Shown here piece by piece: positions 6,297-13,724 of a stretch of 64,000 nucleotides of DNA (positions are counted from its first letter, which is position 1; each line of letters opens with the position of its first letter). The notes under the pieces were generated by a model. That model searched no databases, was not told the DNA's origin, and saw only the letters and a program-made list of their open reading frames with translations. This stretch comes from DATBLE01 sp046732255. GTDB taxonomy: Bacteria; Actinomycetota; Thermoleophilia; Gaiellales; Gaiellaceae. Position numbers and translations under genes: made by a program. The DNA is taken from NCBI GenBank assembly GCA_046732255.1, contig JBKPMR010000022.1, forward strand, positions 1-64,000. Reading direction: 5' to 3'.

Positions 6297-7328
6297 GTGG
6301 ACCTCGACGTGGTCTTCCTCGGTACCGCGGGCTCGATGCCCACGGCGGAGCGCTCGGCGACGGCGCTGCTCGTCCGGCGCGGCGGCGAGCGCCTCCTGTT
6401 CGACTGCGCCGAGGGCACCCAGCGGCAGTTCCTCCGCTCGTCGCTCGGGCTGATCGACCTCCGCGAGGTCTTCCTGACCCACTACCACGCCGACCACTAC
6501 CTCGGTCTGCCCGGCATGCTGAAGACGTTCGCCTTGCGCGGCCGCGAGGTGCCGATCACGATCTACGGGCCGCCCGGACTCGAGCAGCTGTTCACTTCCC
6601 TCCGGCGAATCTTCGGGAAGCTCACCTACGAGTACGACCTGGTGGAGCTTCGGCCCGGCGACACGCTCGACCGCGAGGGGTACCGGCTGACGACGTTCCC
6701 CGTCCAGCACGGCGTCTCGTCCGTCGGCTACGCGCTGGTCGAGCACGCGCGTCCCGGCCGCTTCGACGTCGAGACGGCGGACGCACTCGGCGTCCCCTTC
6801 GGCCCCGAGCGCGGTGCGCTCCAGCGCGGTGAGCCGGTCACGCTCGCGGACGGGACGACCGTCGTGCCCAACCAGGTGCTGGGCGAGGCCCGGCCCGGCC
6901 GGACGATCGCGATCGCCGGCGACACCGCCCCGGCGCGTAGTGTGCTCGAGGCGTCGATCGGCGCCGATCTGCTCGTGCACGAGGCGACCTTCCTCGAGGA
7001 CGAGCGCGGGCGCGCGGAGGAGACGTCGCACTCGACCGCGGTCGACGCCGCCCAGATCGCCCAGGCCGCCGGGGTGCGGATGCTCGCGCTGACCCACCTG
7101 TCGCCTCGTCACTTCGCCCGCGAGACGGCCAAAGAGGCCCGGGCGATCTTCGCCGAGACGGTGGTTCCAAGGGACTTCGATATCATCGACGCGCGGTTCG
7201 AGGAGCGGGGTGGACCGCACCTGATCAAGGGCGGTGCGCTCCCGCGCCGAGAACATCCGACCTCCGTCGAGCACAGCCCAGTCCACGAAGCCCCAGTCCA
7301 GATCGTCCCCGAGGAGACCGCCAGATGA
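6297..7328 (+). CDS. rnz: Ribonuclease Z
   Basis: The 343-residue metallo-beta-lactamase-fold nuclease trims the 3' trailer of tRNA precursors, especially those lacking an encoded CCA, like the tRNA seen in this window. The N-terminus VVFLGTAGSMPTAERS and the zinc motif T-H62-x-H64-x-D66-H67 are canonical. Further family blocks follow: an ACHGSSSVGY-like FPVQHGVSSVGY region, AGDTAPARSV with the zinc-bridging Asp, and the late His in LTHLSPRH. The last ~35 residues after LIKGGALP are a Pro-rich extension not typical of the family. The GTG start is six bases after a -10 box. The stop overlaps the next start (ATGA). Confidence 0.93.
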   Translation: MDLDVVFLGTAGSMPTAERSATALLVRRGGERLLFDCAEGTQRQFLRSSLGLIDLREVFLTHYHADHYLGLPGMLKTFALRGREVPITIYGPPGLEQLFTSLRRIFGKLTYEYDLVELRPGDTLDREGYRLTTFPVQHGVSSVGYALVEHARPGRFDVETADALGVPFGPERGALQRGEPVTLADGTTVVPNQVLGEARPGRTIAIAGDTAPARSVLEASIGADLLVHEATFLEDERGRAEETSHSTAVDAAQIAQAAGVRMLALTHLSPRHFARETAKEARAIFAETVVPRDFDIIDARFEERGGPHLIKGGALPRREHPTSVEHSPVHEAPVQIVPEETAR

Positions 7329-7558
7329 CCAGACTCGTCCAGGTCGCGCTCGCCGAAGACGTGACCGAAGCGGAAGAGATCCAGGCGATCCTCCACGCGG
7401 CCGGAATCACGTCGGAGCTCGAGACCGCCGTCGAACACCATCCGCGCTCGACGGAAGACGCCCCGCAGAAGGTGCTGGTCGAGGAGTCGTCGCTCGAAGC
7501 GGCCCAGTTCGCGATCGAGGCGATGACCGACCCCGACGAGCTCCTCGGCGACGCCTAG
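7325..7558 (+). CDS. DUF2007-type small protein (putative signal-transducing protein)
   Basis: The 77 residues match the shape of DUF2007. There is an initial strand (LVQVALAED), a helix that starts with 'EAEEIQAILHAAGI', a variable loop, and a second strand plus helix ('KVLVEESSLEAAQFAIEAM'). This ferredoxin-like fold resembles PII-like or GlnB-like scaffolds, and its biological role is unknown. The ATG overlaps the stop of rnz (ATGA), so it is translationally coupled. The protein is acidic, without Cys or membrane segments. Family assignment is by pattern only. Confidence 0.7.
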   Translation: MTRLVQVALAEDVTEAEEIQAILHAAGITSELETAVEHHPRSTEDAPQKVLVEESSLEAAQFAIEAMTDPDELLGDA

Positions 7559-7568
7559 CGCGTCAATC

Positions 7569-8834
7569 ATGAGACGTCTCCTCGTCTCGGCAGCCGTGCT
7601 CCTTGCAGTCACGGCCGGGCCGGCGCGCGCCGCCACGAAGACCTACTCGACCGGCAACATCGACGTGCCGGTCGGCGCGAGCCTCGACCGCTCGCTGACC
7701 GTGGCCGACCGCGGCCCCGTCTCGTTCGTGCGGGTCTCCTTCCGGATCACGACGCCGGACACGTCCGCGCTGGCGATCTCACTCGTCGGCCCGAGCGGAA
7801 CCGAGGTACCGCTCGTCGTCCACCGCGGCACCGGCGCCGACTTCGGCAGCGACGAGACGGGTTGCGGCGGAATCCTCACGGTGCTCGACTCGGACGAGAG
7901 CACGAATCCGATCGCCGACGGCACGTCCCCCTTCGTCGACACGCCGTACCGTCCGGAGGGGAAGCTCTCGTCGGTCTACGGCGAGGACGCGCGCGGCCGC
8001 TGGACGCTCCGAATCGCGAACCGCGGCGGGCCGGCGCGGCTCAAGTGCTTCACGCTCGACCTCTCGCGCGACGTGCCGCAGTCGCTCTCGGCCCACAGCG
8101 GGCCGGTCAGCGCCGCGATCCGGTTCACCGAGCGCGACTTCCTCTACGAGAAGCTCCGCCTGTCCGTCGTTCGGGCCGGGCGGAGAGCGCTCGACGTCCC
8201 GATCGAGCGGCTCGCCTGTCCGGACTGTGGGGGGAGCAGGCCTGTCGACATCGCGGTGCGCGACCTCGACGGCGGTGAGCCCGAGATCCTCGTCGACCTG
8301 TTCACCGGCGGTGCGCACTGCTGTGCCGTCTCGTTGATCCTGCGCTGGGACGCCGGCGCGCACACCTACCGATCGACGTTCCGCTACTGGGGCAACTACG
8401 GACGCCGGATCGTCGACCTCGACCACGACGGGCTGTCCGAGTTCTCGGCCTTCGACGAGCGCTTCATCTACGAGTACTCGGCCTACGTGTTCTCGTCAGC
8501 CCCGATCAAGATCGTGGACTACCGCCACGGCGCCTTCGTCGACGTGACTCGGCGTTTTCCGGAGCAGATCAAACGGAACGCGGCGCTGAATCTCGGCTAC
8601 TACCTGAAGGGCCGCCGGACGATCAAGAACACCGACGTCAGGTCGTTCATCGCCGCCTACGTCGCCGACGAGTACCTCCTCGGTGATCCCGCGCAGGCCA
8701 GGCGCGTGCTCGACCAGGCGCTGAGGCGGGGCGACCTGGGCCGCGGGAAGACGCTGCTCGGCTGGCCGGCCGGGTCGGCCTTCGTCGCCAAGCTGATGCG
8801 TGACCTCAAGAAGTGGGGTTACATCAAGCAGTAG
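7569..8834 (+). CDS. Secreted protein with a proprotein-convertase P-domain-like module
   Basis: The 421-residue exported protein has a clean Sec signal peptide (MRRLLVSAAVLLAVTAGPARA, cut near residue 21). Residues ~30-165 form a jelly-roll P-domain-like module: strands around 'FVRVSFRITTPDTSALAISLVGPSGTEVPL', the G-x-G turns, and 'EDARGRWTLRIANRGGPARLKCFTLDL', which is the family's hallmark end ('G.WtL.v.D...g..G.l..w.l'). P-domains normally follow a subtilisin catalytic domain; none is present here. The remaining ~250 residues include an Asp-rich 'VRDLDGGEPEILVDLF' and 'VDLDHDGLSEFSAFD', resembling FG-GAP/VCBS-type calcium loops, and a helical C-terminus. It may be an extracellular binding protein. 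I do not recognise a catalytic site. Confidence 0.7.
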   Translation: MRRLLVSAAVLLAVTAGPARAATKTYSTGNIDVPVGASLDRSLTVADRGPVSFVRVSFRITTPDTSALAISLVGPSGTEVPLVVHRGTGADFGSDETGCGGILTVLDSDESTNPIADGTSPFVDTPYRPEGKLSSVYGEDARGRWTLRIANRGGPARLKCFTLDLSRDVPQSLSAHSGPVSAAIRFTERDFLYEKLRLSVVRAGRRALDVPIERLACPDCGGSRPVDIAVRDLDGGEPEILVDLFTGGAHCCAVSLILRWDAGAHTYRSTFRYWGNYGRRIVDLDHDGLSEFSAFDERFIYEYSAYVFSSAPIKIVDYRHGAFVDVTRRFPEQIKRNAALNLGYYLKGRRTIKNTDVRSFIAAYVADEYLLGDPAQARRVLDQALRRGDLGRGKTLLGWPAGSAFVAKLMRDLKKWGYIKQ

Positions 8835-9211
8835 TGACCGCCGAGCGAAGCGTGGAATCGCTGCTTGCCGACGCCCGCGCAGGGCTCCGCCGGCTGACGC
8901 CCGAGCAGGCTTTCGCCGCTGCGCAGGACGGTGCCGTGCTCGTCGACACGCGCTCGGCCGACGAGCAGCGGGAGCAGCGTGGCGTGATCCCGGGCGCCGT
9001 CCACCATCCGCTCTCCATGGTCCTGTGGCGGCTCGAGGAGCTACCGCGCAATACCCGCGTGATCCTGATTTGCCGGCACGGCTGCTCGTCCAGCTTCGTC
9101 GCGGCCCAGCTCCAGGAGCTCGGCTTCGGCGACGCCACGGACGTGGACGGCGGATTCGACGCCTGGGCGGCCGCGGGCCTGCCCGTCGACGCCGTCGGCC
9201 CGGACCGCTAG
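8834..9211 (+). CDS. Rhodanese-like sulfurtransferase
   Basis: The single-domain rhodanese has 125 residues. The N-terminal block 'LTPEQAFAAAQDGAVLVDTRSADEQ' contains the family's VDTR turn. The active-site loop C80-RHGCSS carries the catalytic Cys that accepts persulfide sulfur, and the C-terminal block 'DVDGGFDAWAAAGLPV' is conserved. GTG 8834 shares its first base with the TAG of the preceding gene. An upstream GTG at 8813 would add seven residues inside the neighbouring gene and is less likely. No second rhodanese domain or partner gene is adjacent, so the physiological sulfur acceptor is unknown. Confidence 0.88.
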   Translation: MTAERSVESLLADARAGLRRLTPEQAFAAAQDGAVLVDTRSADEQREQRGVIPGAVHHPLSMVLWRLEELPRNTRVILICRHGCSSSFVAAQLQELGFGDATDVDGGFDAWAAAGLPVDAVGPDR

Positions 9212-9228
9212 GCTCCTGCCCGCAACGT

Positions 9229-9259
9229 CCTTTAACCCGGTCCTGTGAGGCCGGAAAGG
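9229..9259 (+). promoter_or_regulatory. PyrR-binding RNA hairpin that would hide the pyrR ribosome-binding site
   Basis: The hairpin has an outer stem CCTTT (9229-9233) / AAAGG (9255-9259), an internal AAC bulge and an inner stem CCGG (9237-9240) / CCGG (9251-9254). The loop TCCTGTGAGG matches the PyrR-binding loop (UCCAGAGAGG in Bacillus). The 3' strand AAAGG is part of AAAGGAG, the ribosome-binding site of pyrR (TTG 9268). PyrR bound to UMP would stabilise the hairpin and repress translation. This arrangement is known from mycobacteria and contrasts with the attenuator of Bacillus. A possible -10 (TAGGCT, 9209-9214) lies just upstream. Confidence 0.85.
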
Positions 9260-9267
9260 AGCCGAAT

Positions 9268-9848
9268 TTGACCGCTGCACACGCACCCGCGACCGAGCGG
9301 GTCCTGCTCGACGGAGACCACCTCGGACGCACCCTTCACCGCATCGCCCATGAGATCATCGAGGCGAACGCGGACCTCGACCAGGTCGCTCTGGTCGGCA
9401 TCCATACGCGGGGCGTCCCGCTCGCCTACCGCCTGCGCCGGCTGATTCAGGAGTTCAGCGACACCGAGGTCGATCTCGGCACGATCGACATCACGTTCCA
9501 CCGCGACGACGTCCACGTCCGAGGCGGCGGGGCGCCGCTGCATCCGCAGCCCCTCGTCCGCGAGACGAAGCTCGACTTCCCGCTCGAGGGACGGACCTGC
9601 ATTCTCGTCGACGACGTCCTCTACACCGGCCGCACGATCCGGGCGGCGATCGAGGCGCTGTTCGACTACGGGCGGCCCGCGCGCGTCCGCCTGGCGGTCG
9701 TCGCCGACCGCGGCCACCGCGAGCTGCCGATCCGGCCCGACTACGTCGGCAAGAACCTCCCGACCGCCCGCTCCGAACGCATCCAGGTGCAACTCGTCGA
9801 GGTCGACGAGATCGACCGCGTGCTGCTCATCCCGGAAGAGGCTGCCCA

Positions 9849-9852
<4 letters not shown>
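9268..9852 (+). CDS. pyrR: Bifunctional pyr operon regulator / uracil phosphoribosyltransferase PyrR
   Basis: The 194-residue protein has the PRPP-binding motif ILVDDVLYTGRTIRAA (about 112-127), typical of type I phosphoribosyltransferases, and the flexible-hood and RNA-contact region 'TFHRDDVHVRGGG' of PyrR. PyrR binds a UMP-sensitive hairpin in pyr mRNA and also has uracil phosphoribosyltransferase activity. The TTG start is chosen because AAAGGAG lies seven bases before it and forms one side of the PyrR site described just upstream; the protein therefore probably autoregulates. It heads the eight-gene pyrimidine operon. Its stop overlaps the pyrB start (ATGA). Confidence 0.95.
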
Positions 9853-10843
<991 letters not shown>

Positions 10844-10844
<1 letters not shown>

Positions 10845-12151
10845 TGGGTCAGATCCTGTTCGGGAAGGAGGGCCACGACGACCTGGTGGTCCGCAGCGCA
10901 CGGGTGCTCGACCCCATCGGCGGCATCGACGCTCTGCTCGACGTCCGCGTCGACCAGGGCGTGATCTCCGACATCGGTCTGAACGTGAATGCCAACGGCC
11001 ACCGAGTGGTCGAGGGGCGCGGGCTCGTGCTGGCGCCGGCGTTCGTCGATCCGCACGTTCACCTCCGGACGCCCGGCCGCGAGGACGAGGAGACGATCGC
11101 CTCCGGCACGGCCGCGGCCGCGGCCGGGGGTTTCTGCGCGATCCTCGCGATGCCGAACACGGAGCCGGTCGTCGACTCGGCCGCAGTCATGGGCTCGCTG
11201 ATCGAAGCCGCCCACGAGGAGGCTGAGGTACCGGTGGGGTTCCTGGCCGCGATCACGAAGGGCCAGCGGGGTGAAGAGCTGACGGAGATGGGCAAGCTCG
11301 CCGACGCCGGCGCCGCCGGCTTCAGCGACGACGGCCGTCCGGTCGAGGCGCCCGGCCTCATGCGGCGGGCGCTCCAGTACCACGCGGTTGCCGGACGGCG
11401 CGTGGCCGTGCACTGCGAAGAGCCGACGCTCTCGCGGACGGGTCAGATGCACGAGGGGCCGGTCTCGGCCGAGCTCGGTTTCGCCGGCTATCCGTCGGTC
11501 GCCGAGAGCGTGATGGTCGGCCGTGACCTTGCGATCGCGGCCTATGAGGGTCAGCCCGTCCACCTGCTGCATCTCTCCGCCCGGGAGTCGGTGGACGAGC
11601 TCCGCCGGGCCCGGGACGCCGGGGTGCAGGCGACGGGCGAGGCGACGCCGCACCACCTCGTGCTGACGGACGAGGCGGTTCGGTCACTCGATCCCAACCG
11701 GAAGATGAACCCGCCGCTCCGCAGCAGCGACGACCGCGCCGCACTGATCGCCGCCGTCCGGGACGGCACGATCTCGGTGATCGCGACCGACCATGCCCCG
11801 CACGCGGCGCACGAGAAGGACGTGCCGTTCGAGGAGGCACCGTTCGGGGTCACCGGGCTGGAGACCGCGTTCGCTGCGCTGAACACTCACCTGGTCGGTC
11901 CGGGGCTGCTGACGCTGCCGACACTGCTCGAACGGATGTCGGCCGGCCCCGCGCGGGCGTACGGGATCGAGCCGCCGCGCATCGCGGTCGGCGAGCGCGC
12001 CGACCTCGTCCTGCTGGATCCGGAGGCGGCCTGGCGGGTGGGGGAGGGCGGATTCCGGTCGAGGTCGTCGAACTCGTGGCTCCTCGGCGAGACCCTCCGG
12101 GGCAAAGTACGTCTGACCGTCGCCGCCGGCCGGATTGCGTTCGCCGCATGA
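10844..12151 (+). CDS. pyrC: Dihydroorotase, class I
   Basis: The 435-residue amidohydrolase interconverts carbamoyl aspartate and dihydroorotate, step 3 of the pathway. The metal motif DPHVHLRTPG (H71-x-H73) ends the first strand. The family blocks MPNTEPVVDS, VAVHCEE, HLLHLSARES, GEATPHHLVLTDE, NPPLRS and the catalytic IATDHAPH are all present. This is the actinobacterial/Gram-positive class I enzyme, which often pairs with PyrB. Its ATG shares the A of the pyrB stop. Its own stop overlaps the start of a nucleotidyltransferase gene (ATGA), an unusual neighbour for pyrC. Confidence 0.97.
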
Positions 12152-12693
12152 CTGCGACCGACACTCAGGTCGAGGCCTACCTGGCCGCGGTCGTCGACGC
12201 GGTCGATGCGGTTGCTCCCGTCGCGGGGGCGTACGTGCTCGGCTCGGCTCTGCTCGGCGGCTTCGATCCCGCCCGGAGCGACCTCGACCTGGTGGTGGTC
12301 GTCGAGCGGGCGCCGGACGCATGGGAGAAGGAGGCGATCAAGAAGACGTTGGACGAGCTTCCGCGGCCCGTGCGGAAGCTCGAGCTCGTCGTCTACGCGG
12401 CCGGCGCGAAGCCGCCCGCCTACGAGTTGAACTATCCGGACGGCGACGGCGAGCCATCGTTCTGGTTCGTGCTCGACGCTGCGATCGGCCAGGAGCGCTC
12501 GCAGCCGCTGCGTGGGCGGCCGTGGCGTCATCTGCTCGAGCCGGTGACGAAAGCCGAGACGCGCTCCGCGGCGGAGGAGCTGCTCCGGTGGGCCGAGGAG
12601 CGCGACGACGAGCTCTCCCGCCCACATGCGCTCCGGGCGCGCTACTTCCTCGAACACGCCGAGTGGATCACGAAGGAGAAGGCGAGAGCGTGA
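12148..12693 (+). CDS. Nucleotidyltransferase-domain protein inside the pyr operon
   Basis: The 181-residue protein starts with a pol-beta-type nucleotidyltransferase motif: YVLGSALLGGFDPARSDLDLVVV, i.e. G32-S33 and the D45-x-D47 metal pair. A third region, 'RKLELVVYAA', follows at the expected distance and would hold the third carboxylate. The C-terminal part ('HLLEPVTKAETRSAAEELLRWAEE') resembles the helical domain of streptomycin/spectinomycin adenylyltransferases, but the protein is shorter than those enzymes (about 260). It overlaps pyrC by ATGA and carA by GTGA, so it is translated as part of the pyrimidine operon. A link to nucleotide metabolism or antibiotic modification is open. Confidence 0.8.
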   Translation: MTATDTQVEAYLAAVVDAVDAVAPVAGAYVLGSALLGGFDPARSDLDLVVVVERAPDAWEKEAIKKTLDELPRPVRKLELVVYAAGAKPPAYELNYPDGDGEPSFWFVLDAAIGQERSQPLRGRPWRHLLEPVTKAETRSAAEELLRWAEERDDELSRPHALRARYFLEHAEWITKEKARA

Positions 12694-13724
12694 CCGGGTT
12701 CCTCGTTCTCGAGGACGGTACCGTCTTTCCGGGCGAGTCGGTCGCTGCGGACGGGCGCGCCTTCGGCGAGGCCGTCTTCACGACGTCGATGAGCGGCTAC
12801 CAGGAGACCGTCACCGACCCGAGCTACGTGGGGCAGATCGTCTCCTTCACGGCACCGATGGTCGGCAACTACGGCGTCGCGGAGGAGCGCTCGCAGTCGC
12901 CACAGGTGCACGCGACCGCGGCGGTGATGCGCGAGACCGGAGGAACCGCCTGGGCGGACTGGCTGCGCGAACGAGGGGTGGTGGCGCTGCGCGGGATCGA
13001 CACGCGCACGCTCGTCCTCCACCTGCGCGAGCGCGGAGCAATGCGGGCGGCGGCCGTGTCCGGCGACGAGCCGGTCGACGACATTCTCGTCGACGTCCGC
13101 GCCCAGCCCTCGATGGAGGGCCTGGCGCTGGTCGCCGGCGTGTCGCCCTCCGAGCCCTATACCTTCGTCGAGGAAGGGGACGTCCGGGTCGCCGTCGTCG
13201 ACTACGGGGTGAAGCGCGCGATCCTGCGGCTGCTCGCGGACGCGGGAGCGGCGGTGGACGTCTTCCCGCACGACGTCGACGCGGACACCCTCGCTGCCTA
13301 CGACGGCGTGCTGCTCGGCAACGGGCCCGGCGACCCCGCGCCGCTCGCCGACGAGACACGCACGGTTCGCGACCTCCTGGGCCGCACGCCCGTGCTGGGC
13401 GTGTGCCTCGGTCACCAGCTGCTTGCGCTCGCGACCGGCCACGAGACCTTCAAGCTCCCGTTCGGGCACCGTGGTGCCAACCACCCGGTGGTCGAGCACG
13501 CGACTCGGCGCGTGCTCGTCACCTCGCAGAACCACGGCTTCGGGGTCGCGCCGGGGGACGGCAACGGCGTCACCCACACGTCGCTGTACGACGGCACGGT
13601 CGAGGGTCTCCACTTCCCGGAGCTGCGGGCCGCGTCGGCCCAGTTCCACCCCGAGGCGAGCCCGGGGCCGCACGACGGCGCGCCGATCATCGCCGCGTGG
13701 GTCGAGGAGCTGCGCGCTGCCTAG
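12690..13724 (+). CDS. carA: Carbamoyl-phosphate synthase small (glutaminase) subunit
   Basis: The 344-residue glutamine amidotransferase feeds ammonia to CarB. The N-terminal CPSase small-chain domain (1-~160) has FTTSMSGYQETVTDPSY and GIDTRTL. The class I glutaminase domain follows, with the nucleophile C239 in GVCLGHQ and the His-x-Glu pair in AQFHPEASPG. Conserved NHGFGV and LLGNGPGDP are present. It starts with GTG overlapping the stop of the nucleotidyltransferase gene and ends eight bases into the carB coding region. It serves both pyrimidine and arginine synthesis. Confidence 0.97.
   Translation: MTGFLVLEDGTVFPGESVAADGRAFGEAVFTTSMSGYQETVTDPSYVGQIVSFTAPMVGNYGVAEERSQSPQVHATAAVMRETGGTAWADWLRERGVVALRGIDTRTLVLHLRERGAMRAAAVSGDEPVDDILVDVRAQPSMEGLALVAGVSPSEPYTFVEEGDVRVAVVDYGVKRAILRLLADAGAAVDVFPHDVDADTLAAYDGVLLGNGPGDPAPLADETRTVRDLLGRTPVLGVCLGHQLLALATGHETFKLPFGHRGANHPVVEHATRRVLVTSQNHGFGVAPGDGNGVTHTSLYDGTVEGLHFPELRAASAQFHPEASPGPHDGAPIIAAWVEELRAA

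Noticed and set aside
13423..13716. N-terminal extension of carB overlapping carA
   Set aside because: The extension is Arg/Ser-rich and lies within the carA glutaminase codons; the CarB family begins at the later CTG.
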